Positions 1 to 9,446 of a stretch of 64,000 bases of DNA are shown here, one piece after another (the stretch's first letter is position 1; each line of letters starts with the position of its first letter). The position numbers and the translations under genes were made by a program. The stretch comes from JANSWY01 sp965243755 (lineage in GTDB: Bacteria > Bacteroidota > Bacteroidia > Cytophagales > Cyclobacteriaceae). The stretch spans positions 1,054,001-1,118,000 of the forward strand of contig CBDEVW010000006.1 of assembly GCA_965243755.1 (NCBI GenBank). The letters are read 5' to 3'. The notes beneath the pieces were generated by a model. The model was not told the DNA's origin. It did no database searches and saw only the letters and a program-made list of their open reading frames with translations.

Positions 1-2982
1 ATCTACGCGGAGTTCAGTAATGCCACACCTACCAACTACGGTTTGGATTTTGATGGTGTAGATGACTACCTCTCTTCAGGCATTGACAGCAATTTTGATT
101 ACGCTGCAGGGTTTACCTATGAAGCCTGGGTGAAAAGCCCATTACCGGGTTCAACTGGTGGTTATTTACCAGTGTTTTTCCTGGGAACAAGTGCAGTAAG
201 TGATGTGGAAATCTATACTCAGCAAACTACCAATAACCTGGTAGTAGTATTCAATAGAGGAAAATCTGGTCTGGGCGGTTATTCCTTTACACCTCCACCC
301 AATGACACCTGGTATCATCTGGCAGTAACCTATGATGGCACCACTGTTAAGGCATATTACGACGGGGTGGAGCAAACTATTGTGGATGCATCAAATCCTC
401 CTGGTGCACTTACAAAAACTTCAGGAGCTTCCATGAGTGTGGGTTACATTAATGCCTCCGCTTTTCTAAATAGCTGGGGATCAAAGAATTTTCTGGGCCA
501 AATGGATGAAATAAGAGTTTGGAATACCGTAAGAACTCCAACTGAAATTGCTGACAATAAGGACAGTTGTGCAGATGGCAGTGAAACTGGATTGGTAGCA
601 TATTTTTCATTGAATGAAGCCAGTGGAAGCAGCGCAACGAATGAGGTGGACAACAGCTCAGCTACTTTGTACAACATGGATGCGACGGACTGGATCGAAC
701 CAACCATCACCCTGACATGCGAGCCGGAAACCTGTGGTGTTCAATTGAGCCAGGAAATAAAGATCGGGGACAGTGAAGCACCATCAGTATTAGGAACTGA
801 TCTAACGATACAATTGGATCAAACCGGCGCAGCAAGTATTTCTGCGGAGCAGTTAGACAATGGGTCCACTGACAATTGTACAGCAACTGAAGACCTTGAA
901 TTTTCGGCTTCACAGACAGCATTTGATTGTGATGATGTTGGAACAAATTCAATCACATTCTATGTCACAGACCTGGCAGGAAATGTGGGGGAAGCAACAG
1001 TGGAGATCACTGTGGAAGACAATGAAGCACCTACGGCCAATGCATCGGACCTTTCAGTAAGCCTGGATGAAAATGGACAGGTGACAGTTGATCCGGCAGA
1101 TGCAGACAATGGTTCGTCTGATAATTGTAACCTTGAGTTTACTTTGAGCCAGACAAGCTTTGATTGTTCGCATGTCGGCGAAAATACTGTCGACTTCACC
1201 GTCACAGACCCGGCAGGGAATGCCTCAACAGCTTCCATAACCATCACGGTGACCGATGACATAGCACCAACTGTGATCACAAAGAACCTTGAAATGTCAT
1301 TGGATGAAAACGGACTGGCCGTATTGAATGCATTGGATTTTGATAGTGCTTCATATGATAACTGTACTGCCGTAGGTGACCTGCTGTTCGAATTAAGCTC
1401 CGATACCTTAACCTGCAGTCACATTGGTAACAATAGCATTGGCCTTACAGTGACCGACGAATCTGGAAATGTCTCTTCTACCACAGTGTTTGTTGAAATT
1501 TCGGATGATACGGCACCCGTGGTTCTTGCACAGGATATTGTGGTGTGGCTGGATGATAATTTGACTGCAACAATTACCGCAGAGGATGTAGATGCCGGTT
1601 CATACGACAATTGTGGACTAACTACACTAACACTTGATGTATCAACATTTGGTGAGCAAAACATTGGTGAAAATACAGTACAGCTGACTGGTATTGACAA
1701 CAGCAATCTGGAGGCCACTGCAAATGCGATTGTTATGGTTAAGGAAAAACTAACCCATCAATTGACCTTCGATGCAGTGGCAGATAAGACTTACGGAGAC
1801 GCAGCATTTGCAGTAAATGTCAATTCAGATCTTGGTCTGACGGCTCAATACAATATGGTAAGCGGTCCCGCTACGATGAATGAAGGCATGGTACAAATCA
1901 CCGGAGTGGGAGAGGTCGTGGTGGAAGCAACCCACGCTGGAAATGATTCAGTTTATGCCGCCTCCACGCAGTTGACCATTCAGGTATTACCAGCAAGTTT
2001 AACTGTAACGGCAGACGATATCAGCATTGATTATGGCAGTGAAATCCCTCAATTGACCTACTCGTACAGTGGATTTGTAAATGGTGAGGACAGTGAAGCA
2101 CTCACCATTGCTCCTTCTGTCAGTTGCAGTGCAACCTCTTCCAGTGATGCAGGTACTTATGATATCATTGTAACAGGCGGAGCTGCTGATAACTACAATA
2201 TGAGCTACGTAAACGGAACCCTTACTATCAATCAGGTTTCGCAAACCATTACCCTCGAACCAATTTTAGATCAAGACAGTACCACAACAACAGTACCGAT
2301 AACAGCCAGTTCCAGCTCAGGGTTAGCTTTAGAGTTTTCCGTGACTGGACCGGCTACTATCGATGGTATGAACTTAATACTGGATGGCAACCTGGGAACT
2401 GTAACCCTCACTGCATCTCAGCCAGGAAATGTCAATTATCTTCCAGCAACTCCACAAACCGTATCCTTTGAGGTTTTCGATCCTTGTACTGAATTTGTGG
2501 TGGAAGTGGTCAGCATTACCGAAGCGACAGTGACTTCCGGAGGAGCAATTGACGTGTCTGTATCAGGCGGAAATGGTAACCTTGATTTTGAGTGGAGCAA
2601 TGGCAGCACCACGGAAGATATCAGTAACCTGATTCCCGGAGCGTATACCCTGGTAGTGACGGATGAAAAAGGATGTACGGTCACGACCACTGTATCGATA
2701 CCAGATATCATACTTTCTGCAGATAAAAACTCAGGATTTGAAAGGTTCAATGTTTACCCTAATCCGACCAGTGGAATGCTTTATGTACAGTCAGCACATG
2801 GCAATGTGAAAGGTTCCTATGCGGTATTTGACATGTCAGGCAGAATGGTCCAGCATCAAAAGTTAAATTTCGCCACCGACTCGAAAATAGAAATTAGTCT
2901 TGAACATGTGCCATACGGACAGTACATGATCATTTTAACCACTGAAGACTTTACTGAAAGGGGGATCATACTTCACCAGTAA
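1..2982 (+). CDS. T9SS-exported LamG / Ig-like repeat protein, 5' end outside window
   Basis: The frame is open from the first base, so the gene starts upstream; about 993 codons are visible. Nucleotides 1-640 encode a LamG (concanavalin-like) domain, recognisable from LDFDGVDDY and the W-Y-H-L-A-V-T-Y-D-G strand. Nucleotides about 760-1750 encode four HYR-like Ig repeats, each with a (T/S/Y)DNC motif and a closing VTD-x-(A/S)GN strand. An MBG-type domain follows at about 2000-2230, then a SprB-like repeat at about 2510-2700 (G-N-L-D-F-E-W-S-N-G). The last ~80 codons are a type A T9SS C-terminal sorting domain opening with YPNPTSG. By family knowledge such proteins are secreted through the type IX system and cell-surface attached or released; adhesion or glycan binding is inference. 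No catalytic domain is visible in this part; one may lie upstream. A strong terminator follows. Confidence 0.9.
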   Translation: MYAEFSNATPTNYGLDFDGVDDYLSSGIDSNFDYAAGFTYEAWVKSPLPGSTGGYLPVFFLGTSAVSDVEIYTQQTTNNLVVVFNRGKSGLGGYSFTPPPNDTWYHLAVTYDGTTVKAYYDGVEQTIVDASNPPGALTKTSGASMSVGYINASAFLNSWGSKNFLGQMDEIRVWNTVRTPTEIADNKDSCADGSETGLVAYFSLNEASGSSATNEVDNSSATLYNMDATDWIEPTITLTCEPETCGVQLSQEIKIGDSEAPSVLGTDLTIQLDQTGAASISAEQLDNGSTDNCTATEDLEFSASQTAFDCDDVGTNSITFYVTDLAGNVGEATVEITVEDNEAPTANASDLSVSLDENGQVTVDPADADNGSSDNCNLEFTLSQTSFDCSHVGENTVDFTVTDPAGNASTASITITVTDDIAPTVITKNLEMSLDENGLAVLNALDFDSASYDNCTAVGDLLFELSSDTLTCSHIGNNSIGLTVTDESGNVSSTTVFVEISDDTAPVVLAQDIVVWLDDNLTATITAEDVDAGSYDNCGLTTLTLDVSTFGEQNIGENTVQLTGIDNSNLEATANAIVMVKEKLTHQLTFDAVADKTYGDAAFAVNVNSDLGLTAQYNMVSGPATMNEGMVQITGVGEVVVEATHAGNDSVYAASTQLTIQVLPASLTVTADDISIDYGSEIPQLTYSYSGFVNGEDSEALTIAPSVSCSATSSSDAGTYDIIVTGGAADNYNMSYVNGTLTINQVSQTITLEPILDQDSTTTTVPITASSSSGLALEFSVTGPATIDGMNLILDGNLGTVTLTASQPGNVNYLPATPQTVSFEVFDPCTEFVVEVVSITEATVTSGGAIDVSVSGGNGNLDFEWSNGSTTEDISNLIPGAYTLVVTDEKGCTVTTTVSIPDIILSADKNSGFERFNVYPNPTSGMLYVQSAHGNVKGSYAVFDMSGRMVQHQKLNFATDSKIEISLEHVPYGQYMIILTTEDFTERGIILHQ

Positions 2983-3022
2983 CATCCTAATAATCTCGAT
3001 CAGCTCGATTTGATCACAATTG

Positions 3023-3054
3023 AAAAGCCGTGGATTACTGGTCCACGGCTTTTT
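3023..3054. terminator. Bidirectional rho-independent terminator
   Basis: A perfect 12-bp stem, AAAAGCCGTGGA pairing with TCCACGGCTTTT, encloses a 7-nt loop. It has A's on the left and T's on the right, so it can end transcription of both the T9SS protein gene from the left and the convergent lipoprotein gene from the right. Confidence 0.85.
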
Positions 3055-3081
3055 CAATAAAAGATTCAAACAAAAAAATTA

Positions 3082-4335
3082 TTAATAATTACTATCTCTC
3101 TGAACAACTTCCCATGCCAATTCCTGTAGATAATTCCTTAAATCTTCATGAATATATTCTAAACCCTCATGACCTCTGAGGTCAAACACCCCGTTTGCAC
3201 CGGTGGATTGCAGGAGATTTTCATATGCTTCGTTAGTGATTTCTGTCAAAGGATACTGATTTTCACTAAATGCCCACGACACCCTGAAATTACCTTCTCC
3301 AATGGGAATGCCTACTGGTGATTCATTAAATACAGTAGCATAAATCACCAGCGCCATGAGGTAATGTGCGGCAGAGGCCAAATGATAACCATCCTGATAA
3401 AACAGGTAATCTCGCCAGGCCAGGTGCCCATCATCAGTCATACCATCGGTAGCCGCTACAGCCTCAAATCCCGGAACCACACCAGCCTCTACATCCCTGA
3501 TGAATTGAGAAAGCGCAAATGCAGCGGGAATAAATACGATATCCGGGCGGTTGGCATGATGAATAAAGTGTTGCCATTTGACCCCCTCATAATCGATTCT
3601 GTCAGCCAGGGGAAGATCAGGAAAGTTTTGACCGGTTCGGATGTCCTGACGGATCTGATCGTAGGTGGGTCGGGAATAGTTTTGATCAGATAACCGACGA
3701 TCCCCATTTTCTACTTCATTCCAGCCCAGGGACCAGGTTTGATAGTAAAAGACCATGTTTGAAGCGTTACCACATACCAGGGCATCACGGTACAACTGGA
3801 CATAGTAAGGATTAAAGTACCAGTCAAATTCCGGGTTGGACCATTGGCCTGGTACGGCATAGTCGGAGGGGCGGCATACATCTACCGGGTCATTCTGGTC
3901 CGTGCCGTGGTAATCAACATTGTAGTTTTGATAATCCCATTCTTCGGTGATGACCGCAAAATGATAATCGTGAGAGTCATTATTGAAGACATCCCTGACA
4001 TGATCGTAATTGACCTTACCACCAAGGCTTAACCCGCTAAACCTGTCATGCGCATGATCCGGATCGTAGTTGGTAACCACATCTGCAGACACCTCCGTTT
4101 CTGATCGTTTTAACCTGGCAAGTACCGTAACATATTCCCCCACGACATCATTGAGGGCGCTATGACCCACAAATAAGGCATTGATGTCCCCGGTAAAACG
4201 TGGTGAACCATTGCTGATCTGTCTGGTGTCTTCGGTGATAGGCGTTTGCTCGTCGGTAGTGGGTTCGTCTTCTGAGCAGCTGATGAGTATTGAGATTGTG
4301 AACAGTAGCCATGTGGTCTTGAATAAAAACTTCAT
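3082..4335 (-). CDS. Lipoprotein with SGNH-hydrolase-like motifs
   Basis: A 417-residue protein with a lipoprotein signal peptide ending in the lipobox LISC (Cys20), followed by an acidic linker, so it is predicted to be membrane-anchored. An early block LFVGHSA (Ser59) resembles the nucleophile region of SGNH hydrolases, and DGYHLASAAHYL (Asp315, His318) closely resembles the Asp-x-x-His block V of that superfamily. This suggests an esterase or carbohydrate-esterase-like enzyme, but the Gly and Asn blocks are not obvious and the substrate is unknown. The gene is convergent with the upstream T9SS gene across a shared terminator and divergent from the DEAD-box helicase gene. Confidence 0.6.
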   Translation of the reverse strand: MKFLFKTTWLLFTISILISCSEDEPTTDEQTPITEDTRQISNGSPRFTGDINALFVGHSALNDVVGEYVTVLARLKRSETEVSADVVTNYDPDHAHDRFSGLSLGGKVNYDHVRDVFNNDSHDYHFAVITEEWDYQNYNVDYHGTDQNDPVDVCRPSDYAVPGQWSNPEFDWYFNPYYVQLYRDALVCGNASNMVFYYQTWSLGWNEVENGDRRLSDQNYSRPTYDQIRQDIRTGQNFPDLPLADRIDYEGVKWQHFIHHANRPDIVFIPAAFALSQFIRDVEAGVVPGFEAVAATDGMTDDGHLAWRDYLFYQDGYHLASAAHYLMALVIYATVFNESPVGIPIGEGNFRVSWAFSENQYPLTEITNEAYENLLQSTGANGVFDLRGHEGLEYIHEDLRNYLQELAWEVVQRDSNY

Positions 4336-4420
4336 GCTAACTTGTTTTGTGTGTTATTTGCGTTCTTTTGCAATGGTAAACGCAAATGTTGATGGATACC
4401 CCACTATCTTTGCGAAGCTT

Positions 4421-5653
4421 ATGAAATTTGATCAATACCGCATTGCCCCGGAAATAAAGGCCAGTATACAGCAGTTGGGTTACAAAAAACCTACTGACAT
4501 TCAGTTTAAATCCATCCCTGCGATCCTGAAGGGAGAAGATGTATTGGCCATCGCTCAGACAGGCACAGGCAAGACGGCTGCCTTTGTCATTCCCATTCTG
4601 CATTTGCTGTCGACCCGAAAAAGTAAACACAACGAGGTGAGATGTCTGGTGATGGCACCCACTCACGAACTGGCCATACAGATTGCAGGTGTATTTAAGG
4701 AGTTTGGCAAGTCCCTGAAATTGAATTATCTGGCAATCCATGGTGGCACAGACCAGGAAACACAGATCCAGCGACTTCAAAAAGGAGTGGATGTATTGAT
4801 TGCCACTCCCGGAAGGATGTTTGACCTGGTGAGTCAGGGACATCTGAAGTTGGGGCGGGTTGAGATCCTGGTACTGGATGAAGCGGACCATATGCTTGAC
4901 CTGGGGTTTATCAAGGACATCAAGGACCTCATGAAATTTGTCCCCAAGCGGCGGCAAACTTTGTTTTTTTCAGCGACCATCAACGATCACATCAAGAAGC
5001 TGGCGTACTCACTGGTGAAGAATGCGATCAGGATACAGGTTTCACCCAAGGACCCGGTATCGAAAAACATTGATCATTCGGTGGCATTCATTGAGATGGA
5101 TGATAAGCGTTTTTTCCTGGAAGATTTGATCAACAACCACCCTGACTCTAAGATCCTTGTATTTGTGAGAACCAAAGTAAGGGCCGAGCGGGTGATGAAA
5201 GCGCTGGAGAGGGTAGGGCTGAGCAGTGCTACCATCCATAGTGACAAAAACCAGGCGGAGCGTGATGCCACGATGAAAGCCTTTAGAAAAGGAGATCAGA
5301 AAGTATTGATCGCTACCGATGTGTCTGCAAGAGGAATTGATATTCCCGGAGTTGAATACGTGGTGAACTACGACCTGCCGGAGCAGCCAGAGCAATATGT
5401 ACACCGGGTGGGAAGGACCGGTAGAGGAAGAGAGCGTGGGTTGGCTATAAGTTTTTGCAGCAAGGAGGAGCGAAGTTTGTTGAGCGAGATAGAGCAGCAT
5501 CTGTCCAAGCCTATAGAAAGAGTAGAGCTAAGCCGCGGAGAATACAGCAATGTAGTAGAGCTGGCCGGTACCAAAAAAGATGACTGGAAGTCACTGATCA
5601 AAACCGCTGAGGAAGAAGAGCAGCAGTTTAAGAAGAAGAAGCGGAAGCGGTAG
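4421..5653 (+). CDS. DEAD-box ATP-dependent RNA helicase (RhlE-like)
   Basis: A 410-residue cytoplasmic RNA helicase that unwinds RNA duplexes with ATP, probably in ribosome assembly or RNA decay. Motifs in order: Q-motif with Gln28, Walker A AQTGTGKT (46-52), PTHELA near 80, GG near 109, TPGR near 130, DEAD (153-156), SAT (184-186), the ATD-x-SARGID block (299-307) and HRVGRTGRG (328-336). The C-terminus is a short basic tail of Lys and Arg, typical for RNA contact. The frame stays open upstream to 4181, but that would run into the divergent lipoprotein gene; the ATG at 4421 gives the normal family N-terminus (KFDQY..), so I chose it. A TATCTTTG box at 4405 could be its -7 element, implying a very short leader. 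Confidence 0.93.
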   Translation: MKFDQYRIAPEIKASIQQLGYKKPTDIQFKSIPAILKGEDVLAIAQTGTGKTAAFVIPILHLLSTRKSKHNEVRCLVMAPTHELAIQIAGVFKEFGKSLKLNYLAIHGGTDQETQIQRLQKGVDVLIATPGRMFDLVSQGHLKLGRVEILVLDEADHMLDLGFIKDIKDLMKFVPKRRQTLFFSATINDHIKKLAYSLVKNAIRIQVSPKDPVSKNIDHSVAFIEMDDKRFFLEDLINNHPDSKILVFVRTKVRAERVMKALERVGLSSATIHSDKNQAERDATMKAFRKGDQKVLIATDVSARGIDIPGVEYVVNYDLPEQPEQYVHRVGRTGRGRERGLAISFCSKEERSLLSEIEQHLSKPIERVELSRGEYSNVVELAGTKKDDWKSLIKTAEEEEQQFKKKKRKR

Positions 5654-5669
5654 AGATTAGCTATAATAG

Positions 5670-5744
5670 TATAATTGATCTTAGTACCCGGGTCATGAGA
5701 CCCTATTGAACCATTGGGTTTTAAGTTGCCCTTCGGAAGTAAAA
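5670..5744. repeat. Structured intergenic repeat, copy 1
   Basis: About 75 bp sharing near identity with the copy at 6846-6925. It contains three small hairpins in series: GGGTC-ATGA-GACCC, AACC-ATT-GGGTT and CTT-CGG-AAG. The middle hairpin differs between copies in its loop while the arms are kept. It lies just downstream of the helicase gene. Confidence 0.7.
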
Positions 5745-5776
5745 CAACACAATTAAGATACAATAAATAACATGAG

Positions 5777-6655
5777 ATGAATCTTGTATTTATAAAAGTC
5801 TACGTACCATTTGTTTTGTTATTTTTAACACTGCCAATTTTTTCTTTTTGTCAGGGATACGAACAGACCTATTTGCAATCAGTTAAGTTCGAAAATCGAT
5901 ATGATTCAGTGCTTTATAATGTCATAGATGGCGATACAATCAAATCTGAAAATCCATATTTTTATCATGAAAGAGGGGACTGGTATCTGACCAAGCTTAC
6001 CCATTACAACTTCCCTTATTGTGCTATATATTATCCTATGGAGTACTTTCAAGAGGATTGTGAAAGAATTGGTCTATCAATTATTGCTCAAAAAATAGAG
6101 GAAGATTTCACTAAAGCCATTTCTCTCAATCCCAAATATGGCTATAGCTATGAAGCCAGAGCAATGGCGAAAATTCGAACAGGCAAGTGGGATGAAGCAA
6201 TTGAGGATTATAAAATTGCCTATGCACTGCTTGGTAAAAACTTAATCCTGGAGAAGATTAAAAATCTAGAAGAGCAGATTAATCTAAAAGACTTATACGA
6301 TCAAGAATGTACCTTGAGTCGAGAAGAATTCATTGAATTAAGGACTGGAAAATTTAAATGGTATGGAACCCCAATTGACACTGGTTACTTCACTACCGAT
6401 TTTACATCACAGATCGAACATTATTACAATGACAGCATTGTATCTAATTCATCAGTAGAATGGTTAGATAATTGTGAATATAAACTAACATTAATAAAAT
6501 CCACAAACCATGAATGGGAATGGGACAAAGGAAAGCCTTTGTTATGGAAAATTATCAAACTCGATGATAACTTGATGGAAATGATGTTAAAAACAGAACT
6601 TGGGATCTATAGAAGTTGGAAAATCGAAAAAATAGATGATTTCAATTCTAAATAG
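5777..6655 (+). CDS. Exported protein with a TPR-like segment and lipocalin-like C-terminal region
   Basis: A 292-residue protein with an N-terminal signal peptide ending near FSFCQG; the Cys is followed by Gln, so a lipoprotein is possible but the lipobox is weak. Residues about 105-160 read as one to two TPR units (AISLNPKYGYSYEARAMAK, then a WDEAIEDYK helix). The last ~100 residues (LRTGKFKW ... SVEWLDNCEYKL) resemble the small Bacteroidota periplasmic proteins that are often mis-annotated as DNA topoisomerase IV; their role is unknown. It stands alone between two copies of the same structured repeat. Function not assignable. Confidence 0.6.
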   Translation: MNLVFIKVYVPFVLLFLTLPIFSFCQGYEQTYLQSVKFENRYDSVLYNVIDGDTIKSENPYFYHERGDWYLTKLTHYNFPYCAIYYPMEYFQEDCERIGLSIIAQKIEEDFTKAISLNPKYGYSYEARAMAKIRTGKWDEAIEDYKIAYALLGKNLILEKIKNLEEQINLKDLYDQECTLSREEFIELRTGKFKWYGTPIDTGYFTTDFTSQIEHYYNDSIVSNSSVEWLDNCEYKLTLIKSTNHEWEWDKGKPLLWKIIKLDDNLMEMMLKTELGIYRSWKIEKIDDFNSK

Positions 6656-6701
6656 CAGCAACTTTGAAAATGGGCTTTCGAATCTGATTATTTCATTCCC
6701 T

Positions 6702-6720
6702 GGTCTGTGACACACAGACC
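6702..6720. repeat. GGTCTGTG-ACA-CACAGACC hairpin, copy A
   Basis: A perfect 8-bp stem with a 3-nt loop in the 6656-6981 intergenic space. The same hairpin recurs exactly at 10662-10680 and in degenerate form at 18627 and 19503. The half motif CACAGACC also occurs at 6968 and inside the MITE-like elements near 44.4-45.9 kb. Confidence 0.7.
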
Positions 6721-6845
6721 GGATCTCCTGAAAGGACTCTGATGTACCATACCATTTAGTTATTTAATCGGAAGTATGAGCCAGAACTTTTCAATGATTT
6801 AAGTGTATAGGATGCAAAGTAACTTCTCAAGTTAGTTATTTTAGT

Positions 6846-6925
6846 TATAATTGATCTGAGTACTCCGGGTCATGAGACCCTATTGAACCATAGGGGTTTT
6901 AAGTCGCCCTTCGGAAGAGTTAAAA
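6846..6925. repeat. Structured intergenic repeat, copy 2
   Basis: Second copy of the element at 5670-5744, with the same order of three hairpins. The middle hairpin here is AACC-ATAGG-GGTT, so its loop has changed but the pairing is preserved, and one base is inserted before the first stem. It lies upstream of the multi-pass membrane protein gene. Confidence 0.7.
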
Positions 6926-6981
6926 CAATGTGGCTCCATCCAAAAAAAACACTACTTTAGTGTGTGGCACAGACCATACAT

Positions 6982-8022
6982 ATGTACGATATCAGTCATA
7001 AAATCAACGAGATGACCAGAGCAATACCTATTAATCGGAACCTGATAAGTTTTGGAATTCCTTGTGCACTTTTGGGGATGCTAATTTGGCTAATGAAATC
7101 CTCACTTCTGAATGGGAATGAAACATTAAGCCTTGCCATAACGGTTGACCTGGTGTTGATTGTTCCTCTTATTTACTTCCTGCTCATACGAAAATCCGAA
7201 ATACCGAATGCCACGGTGGTTCCCGTTATGATCGCTGGACTTTTAGTCGGATCATATTTTTTACCACAGGAAAGCCGCACCTATTTATCAATCTTTAAAA
7301 CCTTGGCTTTACCGGTAATTGAAATCTCAATATTTACTTTCGTGGCAATTAAAGTCCGGAAAGCAATTAAAGCATATAAGTGTGTAAAGGGTGCTACACC
7401 TGACTTCTATCATGCACTTAAAAATACTTGCTATAAAATCCTTCCAAGACAACTTGTTTTACCATTTGCGACAGAAGTTGCTGTGTTCTACTATGGCTTT
7501 ATCGATTGGAAAACAAGAGAAATCTCCGATAATGAATTTAATTATCATAAGCAAAGTGGCACACCTGCACTATTTGGCGGACTCATTATGATGATCGGAA
7601 TTGAATCAGTTGCACTTCATTTTTTAATTGCTCATTGGAGTACAATGGCCGCCTGGATTTTGACCACATTAAGTGTCTACACTGCCATTCAAGTCTTTGG
7701 GTTTGCAAAATCACTCTCTAAAAGGCCTATTTCAATTAATAGAGACAGTTTGACTTTAAGGTATGGGATTTTAAATGAAGTTGAAATTCCCTTTTCGGAC
7801 ATTGGCAAAGTTGAGCTCTCAAAGAAGCCATTAGAGCAAAACGAATTAACCCAAACACTGTCGCCACTTGGAGCACTTGAAAGTCATAATGTTATAATTC
7901 ACTTGAAAAAGGAGAATATATTGGTTGGTCTTTATGGTATGAAAAAGAAATTTAACCGGATTGGATTACATATTGATGAACCAATGGCATTTAATGAAAA
8001 AATGGAAAACGCTTTACATTGA
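6982..8022 (+). CDS. Multi-pass membrane protein of unknown function
   Basis: About 346 residues with roughly six hydrophobic segments (e.g. FGIPCALLGMLIWLM, LVLIVPLIYFLLI, VPVMIAGLLVGSYF, then a pair near residues 205-255). After the last membrane segment a cytoplasmic stretch of ~90 residues (INRDSLTLRYGILNEVEIPF) reads like a bacterial PH-like fold, similar in style to the smaller protein at 8761. No family name is supported. The frame is open from a GTG at 6964 that overlaps a CACAGACC repeat motif; ATG 6982 or ATG 7012 (A-rich upstream) are more plausible starts. Confidence 0.55.
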   Translation: MYDISHKINEMTRAIPINRNLISFGIPCALLGMLIWLMKSSLLNGNETLSLAITVDLVLIVPLIYFLLIRKSEIPNATVVPVMIAGLLVGSYFLPQESRTYLSIFKTLALPVIEISIFTFVAIKVRKAIKAYKCVKGATPDFYHALKNTCYKILPRQLVLPFATEVAVFYYGFIDWKTREISDNEFNYHKQSGTPALFGGLIMMIGIESVALHFLIAHWSTMAAWILTTLSVYTAIQVFGFAKSLSKRPISINRDSLTLRYGILNEVEIPFSDIGKVELSKKPLEQNELTQTLSPLGALESHNVIIHLKKENILVGLYGMKKKFNRIGLHIDEPMAFNEKMENALH

Positions 8023-8272
8023 GGGGGATTGGGCTTATGTCTACAGTAATCAGGAACCAACAGCACAAGGTGAAGAGAATGAAGAAGATATTTATGGCTG
8101 GATCCAATGGCGTAAAGATGATCGGTTACTCATCAAGTATTACTTAGTGTATTGAAATAGGTTGTCATATTCAACCTGGAATTTTTGCTGGGATCCCGTA
8201 GTTCCGAAAATCCACTAAGTTTGAAATAGCCGGGCAAGGCAAATGATATGTCCGATAACAGCAATAACAAGA

Positions 8273-8719
8273 ATGGAACTATTCCTTTATCATTTTCAAA
8301 ACCTCTTCTATTACTTTCTTCTGGGAATGCTTATCATTCGGATAATCATAAATTGGATTATATACGTGAGGATAGATTCTGACATCATGAATCCAAATAC
8401 ACCTTTCCTATGGACCATGATCCCATTTTCTGAACAAGAGAAAGAAAACATACGAAAAACCAACCCTGAAATCAAAGATTTCTCCAAAGACGGAGGAGAA
8501 ACAGATAAAACAGCACTTTTGTATTGTGTGTTAACTTTTTGGTGGCCTTACGAATATCAGGAAGAGCGAAAGATTAAAAAATTAAAACGATTTGCGAATG
8601 TCTTAAATGTCAGTTTTTTAGTGCTCTTGTCTATAGCGCTATTCTTCTTTCTTCATATGCAAGGCATTAATGCTAAATACGAATACATTGAAAAAGATTT
8701 TTTTTATTTTTTCAAATAA
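8273..8719 (+). CDS. Small two-span membrane protein, unknown
   Basis: About 148 residues. Hydrophobic segments lie at the N-terminus (FYYFLLGMLIIRIIINWIIYV) and near the C-terminus (VLNVSFLVLLSIALFFFL), with a charged loop of ~70 residues between them. The frame reaches back to ATG 8243, but ATG 8273 has an A-rich upstream region and starts directly before the first membrane segment, so I prefer it. No recognisable family. It sits among other small membrane proteins of unknown role. Confidence 0.5.
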   Translation: MELFLYHFQNLFYYFLLGMLIIRIIINWIIYVRIDSDIMNPNTPFLWTMIPFSEQEKENIRKTNPEIKDFSKDGGETDKTALLYCVLTFWWPYEYQEERKIKKLKRFANVLNVSFLVLLSIALFFFLHMQGINAKYEYIEKDFFYFFK

Positions 8720-8760
8720 TAGATGCTAAAAGGAACTGTCAAGCAACGATAGGCAGTTTC

Positions 8761-9294
8761 ATGAAATGTGTTATCTTCAACCATTGGATGGCGACTAATT
8801 ACTTATACAAAACAGATCAATTTGGGATTTCCAGCTTTGAGATACATTTACTTAGAAGCGAATACCCATTTAGAAAAATTCCATTAGATCAGATTCAAAG
8901 AGTTGATATCAAGAAGGGTTTAAGTTTTAAGCATCCATTAAGGACTCTGGTATTTGCAACAGTGCTTATTGCTATTCCAATATTTCTATTCCTAAACTAC
9001 TTCGGAATTGTTTTTATTGATGACCGTCATTTTGCCAAAATGTATTCTGGACTCGTTTTTGGCTCCATTGCACTGTTTGCATTTGGTATTTATATTCTTG
9101 GGCTGCTGTTAATACCATCGACGATAATGAAAATTCAGATGCTCGATGGCTCAAATGAAGTGCTGGACCTGAGATCACTTAAGAAAAAAGGTGAACTGGT
9201 GGCTTTTGTTGATTTCTTAAAATCTAACATGACATCAACCATGCTATTCATACAATCCAGATTGGATAAACCGCAAATGAAGGTAAGGAACTGA
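8761..9294 (+). CDS. Membrane protein with PH-like flanks, unknown
   Basis: A 177-residue protein. Residues 15-55 (DQFGISSFEIHLL ... IPLDQIQRVDIKKG) look like the first strands of a bacterial PH-like domain. Two membrane segments follow (LVFATVLIAIPIFLFL and a Gly-rich one near residues 100-120), and then another beta-rich stretch (MKIQMLDGSNEVLDL). This split pattern, a PH-like fold interrupted by a membrane hairpin, is common in unnamed Bacteroidota proteins. ATG 8788 is an alternative start. It follows the previous gene by 41 bp and may be co-transcribed. Confidence 0.5.
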   Translation: MKCVIFNHWMATNYLYKTDQFGISSFEIHLLRSEYPFRKIPLDQIQRVDIKKGLSFKHPLRTLVFATVLIAIPIFLFLNYFGIVFIDDRHFAKMYSGLVFGSIALFAFGIYILGLLLIPSTIMKIQMLDGSNEVLDLRSLKKKGELVAFVDFLKSNMTSTMLFIQSRLDKPQMKVRN

Positions 9295-9313
9295 AGCTAT
9301 CTTAGGTTGTTCT

Positions 9314-9344
9314 AAATTGCATTGCGACCACATCTTCCACGTCC
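9314..9344. repeat. Degenerate copy of the TTGCGACCA repeat
   Basis: The stretch contains ATTGCGACCACATCTTCCA, closely matching the right arm and tail of the twin-hairpin repeat at 10479-10528 (GTTGCGACCACTACCTTCCA). The left arm is not preserved here. Confidence 0.45.
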
Positions 9345-9446
9345 CTGATTCCACAAAAGACGCTACTTTTGCCTAAATTTCATTGGTGTGGTATTACCTA
9401 CATTGATACATGTACACCTCATGATGAATTAGCAATAGGATTCGGT

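Noticed and set aside
4337..4957. 206-codon minus-strand frame
   Set aside because: Antisense shadow of the DEAD-box helicase gene, whose motifs are all intact.
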